Assembly: GCA_019188255.1 (NCBI GenBank) | Contig: JAETXT010000009.1 | Span: 2,604,001 to 2,668,000, forward strand | From: Verticillium longisporum | Lineage: Eukaryota > Ascomycota > Sordariomycetes > Glomerellales > Plectosphaerellaceae | Length of the DNA: 64,000 nucleotides | Direction of reading: 5' to 3' | Program-made: the position numbers and the translations under genes | The notes under the pieces: generated by a model | What the model saw: the letters and a program-made list of their open reading frames with translations, nothing else | What the model was told of the DNA's origin: nothing | The model's database searches: none | Shown here: positions 24,023 through 34,695 of the stretch, piece after piece | Layout of the letters: the number at the start of each line of letters is the position of its first letter | Position numbering within the stretch: position 1 is the first letter of the stretch

Positions 24023-24694
24023 CAGTGTGCAGAATGCACCCACAAGGTGCGCCTTGCACACGACGTACCGCCAGCAGAAGAGCAACACCAGCACTGTTGC
24101 TCCAACGTGCCGTGCCCCTCCCCCTCTTCCTCCACCCCCGTTGACACTCGCTGGAGTCGCGTCTCGACTCGTCTTGGATCCGGTCAGGCTCCTGTCGCGA
24201 CACCAGTGCCCAGCAAAGACCCGAAAAAGAGCGCGGCCGGGATGCCAGGGGTTGTATTTTGCTGCGCAGCGCATACTGTATTGCACCCTTTTGTTGGGTC
24301 TTCTACTGGGAGGGTTAATTACGGATCCCCCATCCACGCCGCGCAGCAACTCGCAGCATGCTGGCAGGGTTCTAGGTTGCACCGGGCAGGGGGCCGTCAT
24401 TACCAGCATCACATCCTTCCCCTGCCCGCCCCATGCCCGTCCGTCGTCCCCTTGTAGGAGGGGAGGAGGGAGGTTGAGGAGACTAGACCCAGGGATCCAG
24501 AGCCCAGAGACGCTGCCCAGCTATCATCAACAAAGTCTCACGTTACCCCCCGATTCGCTTCCCCTGTTCCCGTCCCATCATGCTCTGCTCTGCTCTGCTT
24601 TGCTTGCCTCACCTAGCCTCGTTTCTGCTTGTTTTGCTTGTCTGCGATTACATGTCGAATCCACGCTCAACTTTGAGCACACGGATTCAGCAGT

Positions 24695-24710
24695 CTGCTG
24701 TATAAGGAAG
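24695..24710 (+). promoter_or_regulatory. TATA box candidate for the 25083 gene
   Basis: The sequence ctgctgtataaggaag contains TATAAG at 24701-24706, the only clean TATA in this stretch, about 380 bases before the ATG at 25083. If used, the leader would be about 350 nt. Inference from motif and position only. Confidence 0.4.
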
Positions 24711-25082
24711 ACTCGTGTCGCTTTGCTGTCATCTATTGCTTTTTCGCCGAGCTGTCAGTCACCCACGCCCATCTGCAGCGCCCAGACAGTTTTACGCACA
24801 AACATTTGGCGTGCACGTCCACGACCACACCCCCGCGAACCCGCAAAAAAGGTCATATCAACACCAAGGAAAAGTTCCGAAAGTACAGCAGCAGATCTGG
24901 ACTTTTTTCGATTTCTGAGCGAGCCTGGAGAGGTCAAGCCAGCACCGACGCGGTGTTGTGCTGGAGTGCAGCCTTGACGTTGGTTCCCATCCGTGGCTCT
25001 AAGACCACCATCCTGGCGCAGCACGGGGGTTTGAGACAGCAACGCTGAAGAATAGAGAAAAAGGAAGCATTCGACAGCCATC

Positions 25083-27716
25083 ATGTGGGCATCCGCACCA
25101 TTACCCATCTACTCCACCACCCATAACTTCAAAAAGGCAGCTCGGCGGGCTACCGTCGATAACGACAGCTCGAAGCAGGATGTCTCCTCATCAACGTCCC
25201 GCCCGAGCACCCGGTCCCGTCCTGACCCTCAGAGCTCCAAGGACATCATGTTTGAGCCAGCTGTAGACGGCCCGCCTTCGCCCGAACGAATCCGTGCTTT
25301 CAGTAAACACGTCAAGAGGGTCTCGGCTTTGGAATCAACCTCTTCAGTTGCAGCTCGTCCTCCCACCACGGATCGCCCCTCGTGGGAAAACACGCTTGAG
25401 CACATCACCTTGTCCAGGCGTTCTTCCGGCCGGTCGACATCGAGCAGCATGCCATCACGCGAACGACCAGAGAGTGTGCAATTGTTCGGAAAGACCATCT
25501 TCAACCGAAAAGTCAGGATGAGGGCAGAGAGCAATGCCAACAGTTCTTCCGGGAGCTCACTCTATTCGACGGATCAACCCCTGGATAGCAACCCCATACC
25601 TCCGCCCAAAGAGCAGCTTATCCCCGGTCTGTTTGGGCGGCGCAAGATTCCGAAGACGGACCCTACTTCTGCAGACCGTCCGGCCTCTAGCAGTGGTAAC
25701 AAGAAACTGCTCATCTCTGGTCCCTACAACTTTCAGCACGTCACACATACGTGGCGAGAACACGTGCCTCAAGCACAACGTGAAAGTCGCGCGGACTTCT
25801 CGGCTGCTCGTCCACCAAGACCGCCCCCAGCTGCTCCGCTGCTGGGCATAGAAGGCGACAGTCTTCATTTCTCCAACTTTTCCTCTGAGGCCCTGGCCAT
25901 ACGCGAAGATGGTGCCCCGGCCGATGTACCTACTCAAGTATCACCGCGACGCCTACCGCTGCAGCCGTCCCCGCCCCTTCAACGACAAGCGCCAAGCATG
26001 GTCTCACCACGCCGCCTTATGAAGCGTACGCGCTCACAGGAGCAGATGCACAGTGCCGCATCCCGCTCGACGGCGCCTCCCCGGCCTCCCAGGGCTCCCG
26101 AAGACACCATCCCGCCTATCCCGCCTCCTCGTATCTCTAGCAGGACGTCGACCCGTTACGACGCGACCGATTCTTTGATCGCTGGCTCGTGGGACCGAAC
26201 ACTCACCGGCGGTGGGTTCCGCCAGCCGAAGCCTTTCCCTCTGCCTGCTGAGAGTGATACGCTTCCCACAACAGCCGGCGAGCTCCTTGCTGCGCGATCT
26301 GCAGAGCTCGAATCGCCGTCAAGCCCAACGTTCCCACACGCTATCACGACGCCCGATGATGCCGCGTGGCCCCTGACAACTTCGAGCACCACTTTTGCGT
26401 ATGAGACTGGTCTGGCTGACGTTCCGGAGGAGGATGAGCAGCATGTAGCATCACGGCGATCGCGTCTCAGCTTGGCAAGCAACAACTCCTCCCTGCGCGG
26501 AAGTCATTCAGTTCCAATGCTGCGCCTGTCAGCACAGCTTCAAGCAGCACAACTCCAGTCGAAAGATCCTCATCGGCCCATGAGCGGTGCTTCCGATACG
26601 CTGGGACGATTCGACATGATAGCTGCCCAGCGCGCTCTAAAGGCAGCATGGCATGAGACGAACGAGGTTGAGATCTTGCCTCGTGAAAGCTGGGAAGATG
26701 ACATTGACTATTGTTACGATCACGAGGCTGAAGCTGACTTTGAGTACGCTTGGGATCGGCCATCGCTCGACGGTGACAGGGCTGAGGAGGATCATTCTGT
26801 GGATCTGGACGCGACAGCGACGACGGCTTCCTACAGCTTCTGCGTTGACAAGGATATCGAGGGTGTTCAGCCATTGTCTGTTGGGCTTCAACCTGTGCCT
26901 GCCCGGCACTTTGACATTCCGGCCCTCAGCCCTGTTAGCCAAGCATCGACAGCCACCGGCCACGAGGCCATCACGCCGACAGTTCCGTTGATGCCAACAA
27001 CGTCCAACTTCTCGCATCCACGAATCGAAAGCACATGCCGCAGCCCTACTCATCTGCATGTGCGGACTGCATCCCGTGCATCTAGCTTCAAGGAATCCCA
27101 TGGCTTTAACCTCTCGCCATCCCTCTTGATCCCAGGCGATTTCCAGCAGCAGATGGTAATGGCAGAGTCTCGTGTCGACGAGTACTCTGACGAGATGCTC
27201 TCCTCTGGGGCAGCTCGTTTCTCTTATGGCACGGATGCCCCTGTGGCGTTGAGCACCTCCGGCCTGTACATTCATGATCGCACCAGCACGTCGACGACTG
27301 GCTCGAATTCGACTGGCCATACCACATCTAGCGACGAGCGCCACATCTCAGCAGACTCCAACTTGACTGCCTTGACTCGTTATACCAGTGGCACTGCCTT
27401 TGAGGCGTGGAATCCCAAGGCTTTAGATACCGTCGATCCTGCTTCCCTGGAATATGACGAAGTCCCACCCCTGGCATCACCAAAGAGCCCGAAGAGCCCA
27501 TGGTCAGATGGTGGCGATGTCATGTCCCGCTCCATGGGGGATATACGGGACGAGGAGAGGCGTATCGCAGCTAGTGCAGGGCGTGAAAGTGTGCAGTCCA
27601 CCAGAAACAAAGAAACATACAGACACAGGCGTCAGAGGGCACACACCACGAGTCTGAGCACCCCGGCTGGTGGCTATGCTCTTTTCCCGCCTGCTTACGC
27701 TGGCAACCGGATCTGA
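25083..27716 (+). CDS. large Ser/Pro-rich protein of unknown function, 877 aa
   Basis: A single uninterrupted exon from ATG 25083 to TGA at 27716. I do not recognise a domain. The N-terminus begins MWASAPLPIYSTTHNFKKAARR. A basic segment follows at about 150-165 (SVQLFGKTIFNRKVRMRAES). The rest is rich in Ser, Pro, Thr and Arg with many short proline motifs (PPRPPRAPEDTIPPIPPPR) and possible kinase sites, so most of it is probably disordered. A more structured acidic patch lies near 530-580 (AAQRALKAAWHETNEVEIL, YCYDHEAEADFEYAWDRPSLDG). No signal peptide or membrane helix is visible. Intact length and codon bias like its neighbours show a real gene; a signalling or cell-polarity scaffold is a guess from composition only. 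Confidence 0.75.
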   Translation: MWASAPLPIYSTTHNFKKAARRATVDNDSSKQDVSSSTSRPSTRSRPDPQSSKDIMFEPAVDGPPSPERIRAFSKHVKRVSALESTSSVAARPPTTDRPSWENTLEHITLSRRSSGRSTSSSMPSRERPESVQLFGKTIFNRKVRMRAESNANSSSGSSLYSTDQPLDSNPIPPPKEQLIPGLFGRRKIPKTDPTSADRPASSSGNKKLLISGPYNFQHVTHTWREHVPQAQRESRADFSAARPPRPPPAAPLLGIEGDSLHFSNFSSEALAIREDGAPADVPTQVSPRRLPLQPSPPLQRQAPSMVSPRRLMKRTRSQEQMHSAASRSTAPPRPPRAPEDTIPPIPPPRISSRTSTRYDATDSLIAGSWDRTLTGGGFRQPKPFPLPAESDTLPTTAGELLAARSAELESPSSPTFPHAITTPDDAAWPLTTSSTTFAYETGLADVPEEDEQHVASRRSRLSLASNNSSLRGSHSVPMLRLSAQLQAAQLQSKDPHRPMSGASDTLGRFDMIAAQRALKAAWHETNEVEILPRESWEDDIDYCYDHEAEADFEYAWDRPSLDGDRAEEDHSVDLDATATTASYSFCVDKDIEGVQPLSVGLQPVPARHFDIPALSPVSQASTATGHEAITPTVPLMPTTSNFSHPRIESTCRSPTHLHVRTASRASSFKESHGFNLSPSLLIPGDFQQQMVMAESRVDEYSDEMLSSGAARFSYGTDAPVALSTSGLYIHDRTSTSTTGSNSTGHTTSSDERHISADSNLTALTRYTSGTAFEAWNPKALDTVDPASLEYDEVPPLASPKSPKSPWSDGGDVMSRSMGDIRDEERRIAASAGRESVQSTRNKETYRHRRQRAHTTSLSTPAGGYALFPPAYAGNRI

Positions 27717-28677
27717 TAGTGGAGCATCAACCTCTACTTGACAAGTATTTCCAACCCCTACTGTAGCCACCTCGCACCACCGGCACCGTTTCTTCAAAGT
27801 GTGGGACGCGCTGGGCCGTGGGGTTCGCAACATTTTCTTTTGTTCCTTTCGTGTCTTCTCACAAAGACTTTTGCAGGCCTGGCAGTACATGGCCTGTACG
27901 CACGCTCGTTTACGGGAGTTTCCTGGAGTTTCCTACCGGTGTTCGAGATTGACCGTTGGCTGCTACATCTCGGCAGCTTTCACCGGTCATATTTTGCCCG
28001 TCTTTTTTTTTCCTACACGTCGAGCACAGTTGTCTTGATCAGACCAGGCTGCTCGCAGGAGAGCGCCTTCTGACGTGTGGCACTCGCCGGGTGTAAACAA
28101 CTTGGGAAGATTGGAGATTCAGGCTGGGTTGCATGATTTTACGGATGATGAAAAGGGGGTGGGAAACCCCTCAAAAAATAACCTGTACAAGGTGGGACAT
28201 CTTTGGGGGTAGCATAGAGCTGCTGGGACCTATTGGATGGACTAGGTCCTTCTCCTCCAGGGGAGGAGGTCAGGCGAGACTTGGTACATCAGAGCCTGAG
28301 AGGCTCGAGACTGGCCAGGTTCGGCCCAGGCGCCAAGGCTATCTGGCGTTTTTTGTGTTTCTTTCAGCCATGGAGAGATATTTTGGGTGGAAACAGACCT
28401 TGAATCAGTTTTATTCGAGTTAATCGAGTCATCCCCAAGACAGGGCTACGCGTGAGATGACGTTCCGCAGAAATGCAGTTTAAAAGAAATGCCGCTAGGA
28501 GTACAGTGAGTACAGTCTCAAGTCGTGCGCAGTGCTGCAGTGTGATGAGACAAGAAGAAAAGAAAGAAAGAAAAGAGAGGAACCAAAGTCGTAAACGCAG
28601 GAATCCCTCTTCTGACAGTCTGACGATGACGGACGCAGCCAGCCACCTGGCCCGTTCCGGGGCCCTGCTTCTCGGCT
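27717..28677. other. convergent 3' region, 25083 gene / bHLH gene
   Basis: About 960 bases between convergent genes. A purine-rich aaagaaagaaa tract lies at about 28555-28580. No coding frame is supported. Confidence 0.5.
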
Positions 28678-30760
28678 TCACTTGTCCCCCTGCTCAGCCT
28701 GCCCCCCGTCCTCCTCCTCCTCCGTGGCGGGCGACGCGCGGAGGCTGTCGCCCAAGGCCCCCTCGCCCATGCGCACGCTGACGTCGTGCTCCATGTCGGC
28801 CAGGTTCCGCAGCAGCTCTTCCCTCTCGCGCCGCAGCGCCTCCCTCTCGCGCTCGAGGGCCTCGATGTGCAGGCGCGCGCGCTCGAGCACCTCGGCCTTG
28901 CTGACGCGCCGCTCCGTCTGGTCCTCGGCCGTGTCCGCCGGCTGCTGCTGCTGTTGCTGCTGTTGCTGGGAGGCAGGCACGGGCAGCTCGGGCAGAGCGT
29001 TGAGGAGGCCCTCGAATTGGGCGTTGAGACGGGAGCGGTACTGCTTCTCGACGAGGTTGTGCGAGGCGCGGGTGCGGCGCTCTTCGGCTGACTCGGCCGG
29101 GCGGCGGGCGGCGTTCTTGGAGGCGCGCGAGGCACTGCGTAGGCGGGCGGCCGTGGATGCCGTGGCGGTTTTTTTCGGGGCGCGCGTGTCGGACGACGGC
29201 GGTGTGGCGTTGGAGGACGAGGCCGAGGCCGAGGCTGAGGCTGAGGCGGTCGCCGCGACTGATTTGGCTCTGCTGCTGCGACGGCGGCGCGCGGCCGCGG
29301 CGGCGGCAGCTGCAGCGGCTCCGGGGTGGTGGGAGGACTCCGTCTTGACGGTGCCGGGGCTGGGGCTGCATCCGGACCCGGGGCCTGCGCGCGGGGGCAG
29401 ACCGGGGCTCAGATCGGCGGCACCGGCGGCGTGGGACATGCCCGTGTCGTCGCTGCCGGTGCTGAAGATGCTGCTGCTGGCGCCGTCGAGCGAGTCGGCG
29501 CGGTGCTTGCCCTTTGGCCCTCCCTTGGGGAGGCGCTTGCGGGCGGCTGTCGAGGGCGATGGGCGGCCGCCGACGGAGGACGAGTCTTCGTCGGCCCAGA
29601 AGCTTCTGGTATCCCTGTGGTCGCTCTCGTCGTCCATGGCGCTGCGAGGATGGGACGTGGTCCCTGCTCCGACGGCGACGGCGACGGCGAGCGAAGAAGA
29701 CATGGCATCATTCAGGCTGGGGCCCCATGACGGCGAGGGAAAGGCAAAGTCGAAGTCAAAGTGATCGAGTGTCGTTCTCGCATGGCCCGCATGCCTCGCA
29801 TGGCTCGGAAGTGGCGTGATGTTGTCCGTGTAGTCATGGTGGTTTGTGGCGGCCGCGCCGAGGCCAAAGTCGATGACATTGGTCGCGCCCACTGGCGGTT
29901 CCAGGAACGCCTCGGCTGGGGGAGGGAAAGCAAGGGAGTCGGCGCTGAAGTCAGGCAACGCCCAGTCGTCGTGATGGGGCTGGATCGCCGATGGAGTGGT
30001 GCTAGTAGGCGAGTTGCCATGCAGCCCGCTCCCCAAAATCGGCGACTGCAGGTGGTGGCCGCGGAAGAGCGGCTCGGGGGTTAACAACCGGTCGTGTCGT
30101 GCTTGTTGGTGGTTCCGGGGTCGTGGCTCAGTGGCCAGGTGTGTTGGTGGTAGTGGTGGTGGTGGTGGTTGTAGTGGCGGGTGGGCTGAGGTCGGGATCG
30201 TACGATGGCCGACGGGCATGGCGTGGTCGCCGCCACCATGGCGGACACGACCCCCCTGTAGGTGGTCGACAGCACTCCCTGCGGCGCTGGTGAAGAACGG
30301 CGTCTGGCCCAAGGGCGGTGTTGTCGAGTCCAATTGCTGAGAATGCTGTTAGTAGCATTGTTCTTGTTGCACCGCACCGCAGGCTCGGTCACTGGAGCAA
30401 AAAGACGGGGACAGAAGGGCGACCGAGGCAACGGACGACAAGAAGATCAGGCTGTTTCCGAAACGTCAGCTCCATCAGGCGCCTGAAGATGGATTGACCC
30501 CAAGTATACACGTGTACACTGCAACATGTGTGTGTTTGTGTGTGTGTGTGTGTGTGCATACCCAGAGGCTCCCCAAAACATGCTTCTGTGGAATCCAGGC
30601 ACCGGAAGCAGCATGTAAAAGCGCAGAGGCAAAGGGGCAAAAAGAAGGATGAAAGGGGAGTGGAGAAGTGAGAACGTACCTCGGGATCGTCAAGGAAGTA
30701 GTCGATGAAAACTGGTTCTTGTTCTGGTTCACCATGTGTCTTGTCGAAGGAGTGATCCAT
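28678..30760 (-). CDS. bHLH transcription factor with SREBP-type basic region
   Basis: Two exons on the minus strand, 30680-30760 (27 codons from ATG, ending DYFLDDPE) and 28678-30336, joined across a 343-nt GT-AG intron, give 579 residues. The bHLH lies near residues 450-530. The basic region reads HNLVEKQYRSRLN, with the His-Glu-Arg code for E-box half-sites and a Tyr just before the Arg as in SREBP/Sre1. Helix 1 (LNAQFEGLLNALPEL) and helix 2 (SKAEVLERARLHIEAL) are separated by a loop containing nine glutamines. A charged coiled coil (about 515-545) follows helix 2. There is no transmembrane pair, so this is not a membrane-released SREBP. The rest is His/Pro, Ser and Ala-rich and disordered. 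It is probably a nuclear DNA-binding regulator; the target pathway is unknown. Confidence 0.85.
30527..30556 (+). repeat. (TG)n microsatellite in intron 1 of the bHLH gene
   Basis: An almost perfect GT/TG dinucleotide run with one extra T, entirely inside the 343-nt intron. Confidence 0.85.
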
Positions 30761-31639
30761 CGCGAGTCGGACCTTCTGGTTGATGGCCCCCTCCGGGTTG
30801 GGTGCCACAGGCGTGTGTGTATATACTCTTGTTGTCGTTGTTGTCTGGTGTTTGCACCATCTGCTAGGAGGGGGGCCACATCCGGCACTTCAGAACTGCC
30901 AACAAGAACCCATCGTCAGTTTTATACCAATCATCAGTTAACTTAGTCGCCGAAGAAGGGAATTCGCAGGGGGGGCACTACGGCTGTCACATGAGTGCCG
31001 AGCCCCTCTCATGGCATCAGATCGATCATTGTTGCCCTTCACGAGACACTAGAAGATCCTGGAACCACCGAGTACAGACTGATCCGGGCTCCGGCAGACA
31101 GTCTGTCGAGATGGGGTCAGCATCCTCCGACGTGTGCTCCAGCCCTTCGGTCGCACGGCCGGGAGGTTTCTACAGCCCTACGGTACCGAGACCCCGGGCT
31201 TGGCCTCGCTCGTCGCCTGGATTTGGGCTCGTCAGCTGGGTCCAGGGTCTGTTGAGGTGGCCTCATGCTGCAGGGCACCGACCTTATCCGGCCGCCTCCG
31301 CTGGGGCCTTTTCAAGGGGTAAGCCGCCGCTACTCACGGCGGCTTTCAGTTCAGTTCGATTGTCAGTCGTCGCATTTCTCGTAATCGGGGCTTCATCGTC
31401 CTTTGTCTCTTGGCGGAGCGTTTCCACGTTCTCGCTCTCGCATTCCGAACGACACATGTCAAGGTTGGTCCCATTGCCGTGGGCCGTGTTTGTTTGTTGC
31501 ACGTGCGGCGCGCTGCCTCTTATTCTTGTCACGGCAGCCAAAAAGAGAAGAAAGGCAAACAGGGGCCCCCGAACCTTTCTAGATCGTGCTTCGATTATCC
31601 CATTGTACATGTGCAGCCTGGTGCCACCGTCGTCAGACA
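30761..31639. promoter_or_regulatory. upstream region of the bHLH gene / 3' flank of the ligase gene
   Basis: About 880 bases between two minus-strand genes. It holds the promoter of the bHLH gene and the 3' end of the acyl-CoA ligase. No coding frame is supported and no TATA box is clear. Confidence 0.45.
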
Positions 31640-33537
31640 TCATGCTTGGCGGCTTCCTCGGGCCCATTCCCTCAGCACGTTCTTCTTCAGCTTGCCGGTG
31701 CTCGTCTTGGGTAGCTCCTCGACGACCTCCACCTCGCGAGGTACCATGAACTTACTGATGTTACTCTGGTGTTTCGCCCACGATATGACGTCCTCGCCCG
31801 CCACTTGGCGACCTTCCTTGACTGTCACGTATGCCTTGGGACGCTCGCCCCAGTGTGAATCAGGCACGGCCACGACGGCAGCTTCCAGGAGATCTGGGTG
31901 TTGCACGAGCATGCTCTCGAGCGCCACGGAAGAAATGTTCTCGCCACCCGAGATGATGATGTCCTTGGCCCGGTCCAGGATCTGGGCGCTTCCGTCGGGG
32001 TGCCACACGGCGAGATCGCCAGAGTGAAGCGCGCCACCCGCGAAAAGCTTCCGCGTCGCCTCGGCATCCTTGTAGTATTCCTTTGCGCAGATGTTTCCAA
32101 AAAGACAATCTCCCCGATTTCCTTGCCGTCCCTGGCCACGTCAACCAGCTCTCCCTCTGGCAGGTCCGTCTTGATGATGCGGATCGGCAGGCTCGTGACG
32201 AAGCCGTGGCCCTGGCGCGCCATTTTGGCATAGCGGTCCGAGGGCGAGAGCGCATCCCACGACGGCATCTGGTAGCCCTTGGTAATCGGCCCATACGTCT
32301 CGGTCAGGCCGTACACGTGAACAGGGTGCAGATTTAGGTTTGTCTGTTGTCTGTCAGCTACGTTCGCAACAAAGAGCACGCGTATACACGTATGATCGGC
32401 AAGAGCCTGCCAGACGGCCAGGCGGCCACTCACCATTTGCTCGAAAAGATGGCCGCTCGGGGGGCTGGCGGCGACCGTGACCCTGACTTCCTGGGGCAGC
32501 TTCTCGGCCTCCTTGGCGGAGCAGAGGAGCGTGTTGACGGTGGGCGCGGCATTGAAGTGAGTGATGCCCTCTTCCTTGAGCAGTTTCCAGATCAGGGGAT
32601 AGTCAATCTTGCGCAAGCAAACATGCGTGCCGCGGACCGCTGTGATGGACCACGGAAACGTCCAGCCCATGGCATGAAACCTGGTTAGGTTAGACGAGGA
32701 AATGTATAGTTTTTTTCTCCCTTGTATGTCACAAAAAAAAAAAAAAGGTGCTTACATTGGCAGGGTCCAGAGGTACTTGCACCGGCCCACATGGTAGTTG
32801 AGGCCCGACTCGATAATGTTGCCCATGGCAGCCAGATACGCACCACGGTGGGTGTAGACGACGCCCTTGGGCCTGGACGTGGTGCCCGAGGTGAAGGGGA
32901 TCGAGATCATGTCGTCCTCGCTGGCGCACTGCGACTGCAGACCAGCCCAGCCCTTGGCACCTTGAGCGCGGTCATACTGCAGGCCTTCGAGGACAGCATC
33001 GTCAAAGGGCCCACTCAACTGGCCCTCGGTAGCGTCCGTGTCGGTGTCGATGAGGAAGTGCACGCTGGGATGGGACTTTTTGAAGTCATCGAGGAGATGG
33101 GCAAACTCGGCGTCGATGATGATGGAGTCGACCTCAGCAAAGTCAAAGATGTAGTTGATGTCATCGGGCTTCAGTCTGTAATTGACGGCGACATTGACGC
33201 CGCCAGCGGCTGCAATGCCGAAGATGGACTCGAGAAAGGCTGGTGGGTTGGGGGCCAGGATGCCGACGCGACGGAGGCCATGCTTGATGAGGTAGTACGC
33301 CAGACCACGAGCGCGGTCGGCAAACTCGCAGTAGGACCGACGAAGGGTCTTGCCATTGGCCGTCACGTGAAAGATGGCTTCAGCATCAGGCTCAATGGCG
33401 GCAGCGCGCTCGAGAAAGAAGGTGGGCGAGAGTTGGTGGACGTTATAGCTGTGCTTGTATTCGGCAGCCGCTGTGGGTTGTGACGAGGGCAGGAAATGAC
33501 CAAGCAGGTTCTTGAGCCGTGAAGGAGGACTGGACAT
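31640..33537 (-). CDS. AMP-binding acyl-CoA synthetase (frameshift in exon 3)
   Basis: Three exons on the minus strand, 32756-33537, 32434-32680 and 31640-32343, giving 577 residues after one T is restored in the run at 32099-32103. The family adenylates a carboxylic acid and transfers it to CoA. Seen are the A3 phosphate loop FTSGTTSRPKG (about 216-226), FHAMGWTFPW, the A5 motif HVYGLTETYGP, HSGDLAVWHPDGSAQI (A7), DRAKDIIISGGENIS (A8) and the catalytic lysine in TSTGKLKK (A10), so the enzyme looks complete. The break lies between GEIVF and the next motif; the restored frame reads FFGNICAKEYYKDAE. The C-terminus ends GSRQA, which is not a peroxisomal SKL-type signal. It resembles medium-chain or plant AAE-like ligases; the substrate cannot be named. 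The ATG at 33537 (MSSPPSRLK) is the first in frame. Confidence 0.87.
32732..32745 (+). repeat. A14 homopolymer in intron 1 of the acyl-CoA ligase
   Basis: A run of about 14 adenines on the plus strand (thymines in the sense strand), close to the donor of the ligase's first intron. Confidence 0.75.
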
Positions 33538-34695
33538 GATGGGAGCAGCGAACCCAAGTGATTGGCGTTGGAGATGGTTGCTGTGACGGTGAGACAAGGC
33601 CAGCTAGCTGTGAGATGGGTGGTTGGACGAGGTTGGAAGTGAGGTAGCAGTCAAGCCATTCGACAATGACGACAGTTGGTAGAAATGAGAACAAGCTTCT
33701 CTCCCCTTTGAAGACCCAGGATAGGAATGGTTTGGGGGAGGTGTCCCAGTCTCCCGTCACCCGAAGCCGAAGCTGGCCACCGCGAACCCCGGCTCAAGCA
33801 GCAGCTTACGCTACCTAGGTAGGTAGGTTAACCGGTTGGCCGCTCAGTGGTGGGGGATGGAACCCAGTTGTGGATGATTCCCCCGCAATCTCACCTCCAC
33901 CGCCTGTGATGACGATATGGAGTAGCCTCGGCCATCTGAGAGGGCCTCGTAGAGTGGCCTGGAATTCGCGAAGCAGCTTCATGTCGGGACTCTGAGATGG
34001 AGCTGGAGCTGGAGCTGGAGCTGGAAGAGAGGATTGATGTTCACATGGCGGACACAGCCTTCGACCACTTCTTTCGGTACCTTCCCATGTACCAGACGGC
34101 GAGACACTCGAGTTTCGAACAGTGGCCAACTGACAGGGTGCGGAATACAGAAGCCGGGGCGATCGGAGCACCCCAGAGCAGAAACGGAATGGTGTGGGGG
34201 AAGCGGTGGAGAGAGAGGGAGAGAGATATGTGTTAGTGTTGGGGAGCCGGGACTCAAAGGTGTGCGAGCTGTTTCTACGATACCCCCTATATACACATAA
34301 GTATGACTTATGTGAGAGGTGAGAATACGGCGGACCACAGTGGCCGCGTCAACACCGCGTAAAGTACCTCCCGTCGCTGAAATGACTGGTCTTTACTAAG
34401 TATTGACCCCCCCCCGCCCCCCTGCTTCTCTCTGCCTACCCCGGCCCAGCTCCAGCAGCCAGCCCATTGCCCATTGCCCAGCGCGACGGACCGCGACTTC
34501 ACCAGTGAAATTTCCCACCCTTGGCCGCCCACCTAGTAGTAGTCCTCCGACACGAGCTCGTCCATCCATCAATTCGCCCGAGTGTCATCACGAAGCCTTG
34601 GTTTTCGACGGCTGCGAGACATACTGTATCTTTTTCAGTCTCCAAGAAGTACAATATCCGCCAACAGAGAAGAGAAACCACGCGCCCACCGAGTC
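33538..34695. promoter_or_regulatory. divergent promoter region ligase / POB3
   Basis: About 1.16 kb between divergent genes. It contains a CCTAGG palindrome at 33811-33827, five copies of a GGAGCT hexamer at about 33998-34025 and a C10 tract near 34408-34418. Frames here are repeat-driven and not credible genes. Confidence 0.5.
33811..33827 (+). repeat. CCTAGG palindromic motif
   Basis: The sequence ctacctaggtaggtagg; its core ctacctaggtag is a perfect 12-bp palindrome. Similar elements occur at about 19408, 41459, 51068, 56548 and 56821, all outside genes. Confidence 0.6.

Larger units (their letters stand above)
15765..25082. other. 9.3-kb gene-free region
   Basis: No reading frame here shows domain content, conserved-looking sequence or consistent codon bias. 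The longest frames (200-270 codons at 16841-17452, 22202-23005 and 23801-24457) are Ser/Pro/His/Cys-rich simple-sequence translations. The region holds small tandem repeats, the CCTAGG palindrome at about 19408, and a TATA box near its right end. It may be long regulatory DNA, a long leader or unannotated noncoding transcripts for the 25083 gene. No transposase, reverse transcriptase, tRNA or rRNA was recognised. Confidence 0.55.

Noticed and set aside
28682..29764. 360-codon plus-strand frame antisense to the bHLH gene
   Set aside because: A shadow of the GC-rich coding strand; the minus strand carries the bHLH domain.
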